The notes beneath the pieces were generated by a model, which was not told the DNA's origin, searched no databases, and saw only the letters and a list, made by a program, of their open reading frames with translations. DNA of 6,481 nt from Flavobacteriales bacterium (GTDB lineage Bacteria; Bacteroidota; Bacteroidia; Flavobacteriales_D; Sanyastnellaceae): the NCBI GenBank assembly GCA_028823435.1, contig JAPKBK010000105.1:1-6481 (forward strand), read 5' to 3'. Shown in pieces: positions 1-6,421 of the stretch (position 1 is the first letter of the stretch; each line of letters opens with the position of its first letter). The position numbers were made by a program, and so were the translations under genes.

Positions 1-589
1 CCTCTTCGCCCGATTGATCGATATATAGATATGGCATCCATTCATTCCCAGGGAGGATACAGTTGAAAAGAGTGTCAGTTGACGGGCCTTCAAACACCAT
101 CCACTCCGTTCCGCAAGTGGTATACTCATTGAAATCTTCAGTAAACCTAAATCGTAGCTTGTCCAATTCAGCTGAGGGCATTTGGTTGACAATGTGCACA
201 CTTATCGCTGCGCTTGGTACAGCTTCTAAATCGATGTGAACTGGAATGTCCGGTGAGAAATCATCAGGATTAATGTCTTGTGTAATACCAAACCAACCTT
301 CTTCATTGACCCTCAGTCGGTATTCTAACGCGCTCTTTCTGGGGAACGTAATGGTAAAAAACCCTGCGTCGTCTGTCGTGGTGGTTCCCGCCGTCTCGAA
401 AAACCCGTTCAGCACACCATTTTCAAGCACTTGCTCTTCCATTTCAATGTCGAAACCTCGGCAAGGCAATCCCGTCGCTTGTTCCACGACCGTTCCTTCA
501 ATAATATACGTGTTCGCGCAATCATTCCTACAGCACCCACTTACAAGAACTGTGACAATTGCTGTGGCGATTATATCATATAATCTCAT
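1..589 (-). CDS. Putative lipoprotein with a carboxypeptidase-regulatory-like beta domain (3' end outside window)
   Basis: This frame is open from an ATG at 589-587 to the window edge, giving 196 codons with no stop, so the C-terminus is missing. The N-terminus (MRLYDIIATAIVTVLVSGCC) is a short lipoprotein signal peptide with lipobox VSGC at residues 16-19. Cys19 would be lipidated, placing the protein in the inner or outer membrane, facing the periplasm or cell surface. The n-region has one Arg and an unusual Asp5. Residues about 28-95 resemble the beta-sandwich fold of carboxypeptidase regulatory-like domains: a GTVVEQATGLP opening, then TTTDDAGFFTITFP, then a strand ending YRLRV. The remainder (about 96-196) is rich in acidic and aromatic residues and I do not recognise it. 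The ATG overlaps the helicase stop as ATGA, which fixes the start and suggests translational coupling. Lipidation is well supported by the lipobox, the domain call is moderate, and the function is unknown. Confidence 0.8.
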   Translation of the reverse strand, partial: MRLYDIIATAIVTVLVSGCCRNDCANTYIIEGTVVEQATGLPCRGFDIEMEEQVLENGVLNGFFETAGTTTTDDAGFFTITFPRKSALEYRLRVNEEGWFGITQDINPDDFSPDIPVHIDLEAVPSAAISVHIVNQMPSAELDKLRFRFTEDFNEYTTCGTEWMVFEGPSTDTLFNCILPGNEWMPYLYIDQSGEE

Positions 590-2919
590 AGGATTTCAAG
601 TTTGGCAAATTTCAGAAGGAGCTGTTTTTGGCCAGCTGAAGGAAAGAAGATGGTTGCTTTCAAATTGGGTTCTTCCCCTTCAATCTTCAATACTTTTCCT
701 TTGCCAAACTTGGCGTGTTTCACTGTAATGCCCTCTGAAATACTTGGTGTGCGCGATGGTGTTTGGCGACCCGCTGCCCCAAGAGGAGCGTCAGCAGGTT
801 GCGTCACCTTCTCTTGAGATGTAGGTGTTTGAGATAGGTTAACCTTCGTGAGGTTACGTCCACCGATACTTGGCGTGACGGCTCTTTTACTCCATCCGGA
901 AGTTGGGCGCCCTTCATCTGATCCAATATTTCTACTTGAATATCCTGAACTTGTGTTTCCTGCAGGCTGAATAAGATATTGCTCATCTATTTCATCTAAG
1001 AATCGGCTCGGATCTCCTTGGTGTAGTTGCCCCCACTTGAATCTTGTTGTTGCGTAGGATAACGTACAGCTTACGCAGGCTCTTGTGATCGCGACATAGA
1101 AAAGCCGTCTTTCTTCTTCAAGGTCTTCCCTAGAGTCCATAGATCGTTGACTTGGGAATAGATTTTCTTCTAATCCCACGATATTCACATGTTTAAATTC
1201 CAAACCTTTTGCAGCGTGGATTGTCATGAGAGAGATCTTATTCGTGTCGTCGTCGTCTTTGTCAGCATCTGTTAATAAGGCGACATCAAGTAAGAAGTCA
1301 GAAAGTGTGCGAATTGCATCCGGGTTTTCTGGGTCAGGTTGCTCGCTGAATGCTTGAAGACCGTTCAGGAGTTCCTGAATGTTGTCATATCGCGCGACAC
1401 CCTCTGGGGTCTTGTCGGTATACAATTGATGGACGATCCCAGATCGTTTGGCAATCTGCAATCCCAAAGCATGCGCGGTTTGGTTTTCCATATCTGCAGA
1501 AAACCCTTTCATCATTTCAGTGAAGTCAACGATTTTTGACCACGCTGCTTTTTTAATTGTTTCGGGCTGCTCACCCAGAGTCATCAAATCATACACCCCC
1601 ATGTCTCTTTCTCCTGCAGCGGAGAACAATCTATCCAAAGTTGTATTTCCGACTCCTCTTGCGGGGTAATTAATGATACGCCTTAATGCTTCATCGTCCC
1701 TTGGGTTTGCCGTAAGTCGAAAGTATGCAATCAAGTCTTTGATCTCTTTTCTTTGATAGAAACTCTGTCCCCCGTAAATCCTATATGGGATATTGATTTT
1801 CCTGAGGCTCTCCTCAAAAGATCTCGACTGTGCGTTCGTTCGATATAGAATGGCAAAGTCCCCATACTCACATTGCGAGATGCCCCTTGTTTCAAAGATG
1901 TGGTCAGCGACAAATCGTCCTTCGTTATTGTCGCTATTTGCCTTGTGAATCTTTATTTTTTCTCCTTCCGCGTTTGCTGTCCAAACCTCTTTCTTTATTT
2001 GGTTTTTATTAATCGCGATCACAGAGTTCGCTGCATTGACAATCATCTTCGTGGACCTGTAGTTTTGCTCCAGTTTGTAAGTCGCCGTATCTGGATAATC
2101 CTTTTTAAAGTTCAGGATATTTTGAATGCTCGCGCCTCTAAACCCATAAATAGACTGTGCATCATCTCCTACCACACAGATGTTTTCATGCGCAGCAGCA
2201 AGCTGTTTGATAATCAGATATTGCGCATAATTGGTATCCTGATACTCGTCTACTAATATGTATTGGAATCGATGCTGATACTTGTGAAGTAAGTCTGGGA
2301 AATCTCTCAGCAATACATTCATTTTATAGAGTAGGTCATCAAAGTCCATTGCACCTGCTCTAAAGCACCTAATTTCATACGCTTTAAAGACATCTGAGAT
2401 TCTAGGTTTTCCAGCTTGTTTGTCTTCAGCTTGAATTTCGACATGGTTCACATAGTGTGCAGCGTTAATCAGGTTGTTCTTCGCACCCGAAATTCTATTT
2501 GCAACCGCTGCGACCTTATATACTTTATCGTCAAGACCTAATCCCTTAATAATATCTTTAATTAACGCTCTGCTGTCTTGGCTGTCGTAGATCGTGAAAT
2601 TATGCGGATAATTAATCCGATCGCTTTCGATTCGAAGAATCCGAGCAAAGATGCTGTGGAATGTTCCCATCATCAAATGTCTTGCTTCATTGTCCCCGAC
2701 AACCTTGCCTATTCTTTGTTTCATTTCTTTGGCGGCCTTGTTTGTAAAGGTCAAGGCTAGAATCGAAAACGGATCGATTCCTTTGCTCATAAGGTGAGCA
2801 ATTCGGTAGGTAAGTACTCTGGTCTTGCCACTTCCCGCACCAGCTATTACCATCATCGGCCCTCGTAAGTGCTCAGCAGCTGCTTTTTGGGGCTCATTTA
2901 AATCGTTTAGAAATTCCAC
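586..2919 (-). CDS. uvrD: UvrD/PcrA-type superfamily 1 ATP-dependent DNA helicase
   Basis: A 777-residue 3'-to-5' DNA helicase expected to act in nucleotide excision repair and in clearing proteins or RNA polymerase from DNA. All superfamily 1A motifs are present: Q motif LNEPQ (7-11), Walker A AGAGSGKT (26-33), motif Ia LTFTNKAAKEM (56-66), GTFHS (85-89), Walker B VDEYQDTN (223-230), motif III VVGDDAQSIYGFRGA (249-263), motif IV LEQNYRST (283-290), motif V TIHAAKGLEF (566-575) and motif VI EEERRLFYVAITRA (601-614). A Pro/Ser/Thr-rich linker (about 651-730) leads to a small C-terminal domain (733-777, VKHAKFGKGKVL ... FAKLEIL) matching the Tudor-like tail of PcrA/UvrD that contacts RNA polymerase in characterised homologues. 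GTG is the start: an in-frame TAA lies four codons upstream and MEFLNDLNE fits the family N-terminus. No Shine-Dalgarno is visible. The motif V text GLEENLFPSQ favours UvrD/PcrA over Rep. Two cysteines (CVSC, 615-618) directly follow motif VI. Confidence 0.96.
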   Translation of the reverse strand: MEFLNDLNEPQKAAAEHLRGPMMVIAGAGSGKTRVLTYRIAHLMSKGIDPFSILALTFTNKAAKEMKQRIGKVVGDNEARHLMMGTFHSIFARILRIESDRINYPHNFTIYDSQDSRALIKDIIKGLGLDDKVYKVAAVANRISGAKNNLINAAHYVNHVEIQAEDKQAGKPRISDVFKAYEIRCFRAGAMDFDDLLYKMNVLLRDFPDLLHKYQHRFQYILVDEYQDTNYAQYLIIKQLAAAHENICVVGDDAQSIYGFRGASIQNILNFKKDYPDTATYKLEQNYRSTKMIVNAANSVIAINKNQIKKEVWTANAEGEKIKIHKANSDNNEGRFVADHIFETRGISQCEYGDFAILYRTNAQSRSFEESLRKINIPYRIYGGQSFYQRKEIKDLIAYFRLTANPRDDEALRRIINYPARGVGNTTLDRLFSAAGERDMGVYDLMTLGEQPETIKKAAWSKIVDFTEMMKGFSADMENQTAHALGLQIAKRSGIVHQLYTDKTPEGVARYDNIQELLNGLQAFSEQPDPENPDAIRTLSDFLLDVALLTDADKDDDDTNKISLMTIHAAKGLEFKHVNIVGLEENLFPSQRSMDSREDLEEERRLFYVAITRACVSCTLSYATTRFKWGQLHQGDPSRFLDEIDEQYLIQPAGNTSSGYSSRNIGSDEGRPTSGWSKRAVTPSIGGRNLTKVNLSQTPTSQEKVTQPADAPLGAAGRQTPSRTPSISEGITVKHAKFGKGKVLKIEGEEPNLKATIFFPSAGQKQLLLKFAKLEIL

Positions 2920-3000
2920 AGTGCGAAGTTAAGTATTGTACTATTCAGGAGGAAGTGAAGTGCCCTTTATCATTTTCAATGAAAAATTGCTCCGATGTTG

Positions 3001-3030
3001 TTGGATTTAATAGAAAATGTTATACTTTTG
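3001..3030 (+). promoter_or_regulatory. Bacteroidota-type housekeeping promoter for the rpsL operon
   Basis: TACTTTTG at 3023-3030 matches the Bacteroidota -7 consensus TAnnTTTG at every defined base, and it is followed by C as is common in this phylum. A TTG at 3001-3003 lies 19 bases upstream, within the usual spacing for the -33 element; a second TTG at 2998-3000 gives a spacing of 22. Transcription would start near 3034-3038, leaving a leader of about 55 bases before the rpsL ATG. This also argues against a longer S12 reading frame opening at 3017, because that codon would lie upstream of the transcript. The promoter is inferred from motif matching and genomic position only. Confidence 0.75.
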
Positions 3031-3091
3031 CGTCCCCATTAAAAATTGGGAAAGTCTTTTTTATGCACATTTGATAACGCTAACCGCTACG

Positions 3092-3469
3092 ATGCCTACA
3101 ATACAGCAGCTAATACGAAAGGGCCGGTACACAAAGCCGGTAACAAGCAAGTCCGCAGCCTTGGACTCATGTCCGCAACGTCGTGGCGTTTGTGTTCGTG
3201 TTTATACAACAACACCGAAGAAGCCTAACTCAGCAATGAGGAAAGTTGCTCGTGTGCGCTTAACTAACGGAAACGAAGTGAACGCGTATATAGGTGGTGA
3301 AGGACACAATCTACAAGAGCACAGTATTGTGTTGGTTCGTGGAGGACGTGTAAAAGATTTGCCAGGTGTTCGTTACCACATTGTTCGTGGTGCACTCGAT
3401 ACAGCTGGTGTTGATGGACGTACTCAGAGTCGTTCTAAGTACGGAGCAAAAAGACCTAAGAAGAAGTAA
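3092..3469 (+). CDS. rpsL: 30S ribosomal protein S12
   Basis: S12, 125 residues, sits at the decoding centre of the 30S subunit and helps control tRNA selection accuracy. The start MPTIQQLIRKG matches the family N-terminus, and E. coli S12 is 124 residues, so the ATG at 3092 is preferred over in-frame codons further upstream that fall in the promoter. Conserved blocks are CPQRRGVC (27-34), TTPKKPNSAMRK (40-51), GGEGHNLQEHS (68-78) and RGGRVKDLPGVRYH (83-96). Lys43 and Lys88, the positions classically altered in streptomycin-resistant mutants, are both unaltered Lys. Asp89 is the residue methylthiolated by RimO in other bacteria. The C-terminus is basic (RPKKK). There is no Shine-Dalgarno: the bases before the ATG read AACCGCTACG. 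It is the first gene of the operon, 11 bases ahead of rpsG. Confidence 0.99.
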   Translation: MPTIQQLIRKGRYTKPVTSKSAALDSCPQRRGVCVRVYTTTPKKPNSAMRKVARVRLTNGNEVNAYIGGEGHNLQEHSIVLVRGGRVKDLPGVRYHIVRGALDTAGVDGRTQSRSKYGAKRPKKK

Positions 3470-3480
3470 CAAACTGAACT

Positions 3481-3948
3481 ATGAGAAGGAAAGTAGCCAA
3501 AAAGCACCGCGTCCTCCCGGATCCAAAATTCGGAGATGTTCAAGTAACTGTTTTCGTCAACAGTTTAATGAAGGACGGAAAGAAGAGTACCGCCTTTAAG
3601 ATATTCTATAGCGCCATTGACCAAGTTGCTGAAAAGTCTGGTGAAGACGGTATAGAGCTTTTTAAGAAAGCACTTGAAAATGTAACTCCAGGAGTAGAGG
3701 TAAGAAGCCGTCGTGTCGGTGGAGCCACTTTCCAGATACCTACACCTATACGTGATGGTCGTAAGAACAGTCTTGCGATGAACTGGCTTATAAGTTTTGC
3801 GCGTAAACGCAACGAAAAGTCAATGGCACATCGTTTGGCTGCAGAGATTATCGCTGCTGCAAAAGAAGAGGGAGCTACTTTCAAAAAGAAAGAAGACACC
3901 CACCGTATGGCTGAGGCAAACAAAGCATTCGCTCACTTCCGTTTCTAA
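3481..3948 (+). CDS. rpsG: 30S ribosomal protein S7
   Basis: S7, 155 residues, is a primary assembly protein that binds the 3' major domain of 16S rRNA and lines the E site of the 30S head. The start MRRKVAKKHRVLPDPKFGD, the core VEVRSRRVGGATFQIP (about 73-88), the block SFARKRNEKSMAHRLA (about 105-120) and the end EANKAFAHFRF are all characteristic. The last is typical of Bacteroidota S7, which lacks the longer C-terminal tail of some enterobacterial forms. The ATG lies 11 bases after the rpsL stop with no Shine-Dalgarno (AACAAACTGAACT). The gene ends in tandem stops, TAATAA at 3946-3951. In E. coli, S7 is the translational repressor of the str operon; nothing in the short gap here resembles that target, so such control cannot be claimed. 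Confidence 0.99.
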   Translation: MRRKVAKKHRVLPDPKFGDVQVTVFVNSLMKDGKKSTAFKIFYSAIDQVAEKSGEDGIELFKKALENVTPGVEVRSRRVGGATFQIPTPIRDGRKNSLAMNWLISFARKRNEKSMAHRLAAEIIAAAKEEGATFKKKEDTHRMAEANKAFAHFRF

Positions 3949-3955
3949 TAATATT

Positions 3956-6055
3956 ATGGCAAAGAGAGACCTCAACCTAACAAGGAACATCGGCATTATG
4001 GCCCACGTAGATGCCGGTAAAACGACATGTACGGAGCGTATCCTATACTACACTGGAATTTCACATAAGATTGGTGAGGTTCACGATGGTGCAGCTACAA
4101 TGGATTGGATGGAGCAAGAGCAAGAGCGTGGAATTACAATCACGTCTGCTGCAACAACATGTTTTTGGGAATTTAATGATCTCGAGCATAGAATAAATAT
4201 TATCGACACTCCCGGTCACGTTGATTTCACTGTTGAGGTTGAGCGATCATTGAGGGTGTTGGACGGCGCTGTTGGTCTTTTTTGTGCAGTTTCAGGAGTG
4301 GAGCCGCAATCAGAGACAAACTGGTCTTTGGCAGATAAATACAATGTTCCACGTATCGGATTCGTCAACAAGATGGACCGTTCCGGCGCAGACTTCTTTA
4401 ACGTGGTCAATATGATTCGTGAGATGCTCGGTGCAAATCCAGTACCTCTTCAAGTTCCTATTGGCGCAGAAGAAACGTTTCGTGGTGTTGTTGACTTGGT
4501 TCAAAACAAAGCTTTTGTTTGGAACGAAGAAGACATGGGGATGACTTGGGATGAGATCGCTATTCCTGAAGATCTTATTGAGACCGTTACTGAATGGCGT
4601 GAAAAGCTGATCGAATCAGTAGCTGAGCAGGACGATACGCTTATGGAGAAATACTTTGAGGATCCAGACAGCTTAACGCAAGATGAAATTCACGCTGCTG
4701 TTCGTAAAGCAACCATTTCAATGGACATTACACCCATCATGTGTGGGTCAGCTTTTAAGAATAAGGGCGTACAAACTATGCTTGACGGCGTAATGAGATA
4801 CCTTCCATCACCTTATGATGTCGGGTCTATCATCGGTCATGATCCAGAGGATGAGGAGATAGAAGTGAAGCGCTTGCCGGATCCAGAAGAGCCTTTTGCA
4901 GGTTTGGCGTTTAAAATTGCAACAGATCCTTTCGTAGGTCGTTTGTGTTTTGTTCGTGCCTACTCAGGAACGCTTCCTGCGGGATCTTATGTGAAGAACA
5001 CACGTTCTGATAAGAAAGAGCGTATTTCACGTATCTTCCAAATGCACTCAAACAAACAGAATCCAATTGACAAATTGGAGGCGGGTGATATTGGTGCGGT
5101 TGTCGGTTTTAAAGACATACGTACAGGTGATACTTTATGTGCTCAAGACTCACCAATTGTTCTTGAGTCAATGTCGTTCCCAGAACCGGTAATTGGTATT
5201 TCAATTGAACCTAAGTCGCAAGCTGATCTTGATAAATTATCAAATGGTCTTGCAAAGCTTTCTGAAGAGGATCCTACGTTTACTGTTAAGAGTGACGATG
5301 AAAGTGGACAAACCATTATCTCTGGTATGGGTGAGCTTCATCTTGAGGTTCTCATTGACCGTCTTCGTCGTGAATTCCATGTTGAGTGTAATGAAGGTCA
5401 GCCCCGTGTTGCATATAAAGAGGCAATCTTTTCTGACATTCAGCACCGTGAAGTTTACAAGAAACAATCTGGTGGTCGTGGTAAATTCGCTGACATCAGC
5501 GTGATCGTTGGACCTGCTACCGATCCTTCAAAAGATGGTTTAGAATTTAAAAGTTCAGTCAAGGGCGGAAACGTTCCTCGTGAATTTATTCCAGCTGTTG
5601 AGAAAGGTTTCAAAACAGCCATGATAAATGGTGTGTTGGCTGGATTCCCAATGGATAGTTTAAGAGTTGAGTTGTTGGATGGAAGTTTTCACCCTGTTGA
5701 CTCGGATGCAATCTCGTTTGAGCAAGCTGCTAAGTTTGCTTACCGAAATGCGATTAAACAATGTACGCCTAAGATTCTTGAGCCTATGATGTCTCTTGAG
5801 GTTGTTACACCTGAAGAAAACATGGGTGATTGTATTGGTGACCTTAACAAACGTCGTGCGATTATAGAAGGTACTGACGAACGTTCTGGTAAGACTGTGA
5901 TTAACGCAAAAGTGCCTCTCTCAGAGATGTTCGGATACGTTACAGACCTTCGAACTTTAACTTCAGGTCGTGCTACATCTAGTATGTCATTCAGTAATTA
6001 TTCTGAGGCACCTAGAAATGTTCAAGAGAGAGTTATAGAAGAAGCCCAAGGTTAA
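3956..6055 (+). CDS. fusA: Elongation factor G
   Basis: EF-G, 699 residues, is the ribosomal translocase GTPase and with RRF also splits post-termination ribosomes. The G domain has all motifs: AHVDAGKTT (16-24), RGITI with Thr61 (58-62), DTPGH with catalytic His88 (84-88), NKMD (138-141) and GSAFKN (264-269). Domain III shows GMGELHLEV (457-465). Domain IV begins near YKKQSGGRGKFAD (501-513) and keeps the tip loop GSFHPVDSD with His579, equivalent to the tip His needed for translocation in E. coli. Domain V has PLSEMFGYVTDLRTLTSGRA. Full length and all functional residues indicate canonical EF-G rather than a divergent paralogue. The ATG at 3956, seven bases after the rpsG stop, is chosen because MAKRDLNLTRNIGIMAHVD is the normal N-terminus; the frame is open further upstream but only inside rpsG. 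No Shine-Dalgarno. Residue 635 is Ala where the domain V motif RRRG usually has Gly. Confidence 0.99.
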   Translation: MAKRDLNLTRNIGIMAHVDAGKTTCTERILYYTGISHKIGEVHDGAATMDWMEQEQERGITITSAATTCFWEFNDLEHRINIIDTPGHVDFTVEVERSLRVLDGAVGLFCAVSGVEPQSETNWSLADKYNVPRIGFVNKMDRSGADFFNVVNMIREMLGANPVPLQVPIGAEETFRGVVDLVQNKAFVWNEEDMGMTWDEIAIPEDLIETVTEWREKLIESVAEQDDTLMEKYFEDPDSLTQDEIHAAVRKATISMDITPIMCGSAFKNKGVQTMLDGVMRYLPSPYDVGSIIGHDPEDEEIEVKRLPDPEEPFAGLAFKIATDPFVGRLCFVRAYSGTLPAGSYVKNTRSDKKERISRIFQMHSNKQNPIDKLEAGDIGAVVGFKDIRTGDTLCAQDSPIVLESMSFPEPVIGISIEPKSQADLDKLSNGLAKLSEEDPTFTVKSDDESGQTIISGMGELHLEVLIDRLRREFHVECNEGQPRVAYKEAIFSDIQHREVYKKQSGGRGKFADISVIVGPATDPSKDGLEFKSSVKGGNVPREFIPAVEKGFKTAMINGVLAGFPMDSLRVELLDGSFHPVDSDAISFEQAAKFAYRNAIKQCTPKILEPMMSLEVVTPEENMGDCIGDLNKRRAIIEGTDERSGKTVINAKVPLSEMFGYVTDLRTLTSGRATSSMSFSNYSEAPRNVQERVIEEAQG

Positions 6056-6058
6056 TAT

Positions 6059-6064
6059 AGAGGA
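6059..6064 (+). promoter_or_regulatory. Shine-Dalgarno-like ribosome binding site of rpsJ
   Basis: AGAGGA, with core GAGG at 6060-6063, lies six bases before the rpsJ ATG at normal Shine-Dalgarno spacing. It stands out because the other starts in the window lack a purine-rich site of this kind, as expected in Bacteroidota. It sits in the 14-base gap after the fusA stop and could permit efficient re-initiation by ribosomes ending fusA. Its function is inferred. Confidence 0.5.
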
Positions 6065-6069
6065 ACGTC

Positions 6070-6375
6070 ATGACACAAAAAATTCGCATAAAACTCAAGT
6101 CATTCGACCACAATTTGGTTGATAAATCGGCAGAGAAAATAGTTAAAACTGTAAAATCTACAGGTGCTGTAATTAGCGGACCTATTCCCTTACCTACGCA
6201 CAAAAGAATATTTACTGTTTTACGATCGCCTCACGTTAATAAAAAGGCCCGTGAACAGTTTGAGCTTAGTAATTACAAACGTCTCATAGACATATACAGT
6301 TCTTCTTCTAAGACAGTAGATGCGCTCATGCGTTTGGAGTTGCCAAGTGGAGTTGAAGTTGAAATTAAAGTCTGA
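6070..6375 (+). CDS. rpsJ: 30S ribosomal protein S10
   Basis: S10 (NusE), 101 residues, belongs to the 30S head and in other bacteria also joins NusB and NusG in transcription antitermination. The sequence begins MTQKIRIKLKSFDHNLVD. It contains the extended-loop signature SGPIPLPTHKRIFTVLRSPH (36-55) followed by VNKKAREQFEL, and ends with LPSGVEVEIKV, all standard for the family at standard length. The gene follows fusA by 14 bases and leads into rplC, so it bridges the str and S10 clusters. In E. coli rpsJ opens a separate operon with a long regulatory leader bound by L4; here there is no room for such a leader upstream, so the E. coli mode of control cannot apply in that position. The start is supported by family alignment and the GAGG site. 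Confidence 0.99.
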   Translation: MTQKIRIKLKSFDHNLVDKSAEKIVKTVKSTGAVISGPIPLPTHKRIFTVLRSPHVNKKAREQFELSNYKRLIDIYSSSSKTVDALMRLELPSGVEVEIKV

Positions 6376-6376
6376 C

Positions 6377-6408
6377 AATAGACTCTGTCTATTTAAAGTC
6401 TATTTAAA
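6377..6408 (+). repeat. Inverted repeat with tandemly duplicated right arm between rpsJ and rplC
   Basis: AATAGAC (6377-6383) and GTCTATT (6387-6393) form a perfect 7-bp stem with a 3-base loop TCT. The right arm belongs to an 11-base unit GTCTATTTAAA that occurs twice back to back (6387-6397 and 6398-6408). In RNA, the left arm could therefore pair with either copy, giving a 3-base or a 14-base loop. No U-tract follows, so it is not a standard intrinsic terminator. It occupies most of the gap before rplC and ends 13 bases before its ATG, so it could affect rplC translation or transcript processing. The structure is visible in the sequence; the role is a guess. Confidence 0.7.
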
Positions 6409-6421
6409 ATAACAAAAAAAA

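Noticed and set aside
246..728. Plus-strand open frame of 160 codons
   Set aside because: It lies antisense to the lipoprotein and the helicase C-terminus, has no recognisable domain or start signal, and the opposite strand has clear protein families.
2971..2987. Small inverted repeat TTTTC-AAT-GAAAA upstream of the rpsL promoter, considered as an operator
   Set aside because: Only five A/T-rich pairs; such a match is expected by chance in AT-rich intergenic DNA.
2947..3074. Small plus-strand frame starting GTG at 2955, about 39 codons, preceded by a strong AGGAGG
   Set aside because: The Shine-Dalgarno match is eye-catching, but the frame runs through the rpsL promoter elements, the peptide is not recognisable, and the phylum rarely relies on this signal. 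The purine run is more likely chance.
3063..3074. Three-codon upstream reading frame ATG-CAC-ATT-TGA in the rpsL leader
   Set aside because: Too short to separate from chance, with no regulatory codon pattern.
3017..3091. N-terminal extension of S12 by 25 codons
   Set aside because: The extension starts within or upstream of the predicted promoter core and has no counterpart in S12 proteins; MPTIQQL at 3092 is the family N-terminus.
3606..3923. Minus-strand open frame of 105 codons within rpsG
   Set aside because: It is a shadow of the strongly conserved S7 gene with no domain of its own.
3797..3955. N-terminal extension of EF-G overlapping rpsG
   Set aside because: The added residues are the out-of-frame reading of rpsG; MAKRDLNLTRNIG at 3956 is the normal start.
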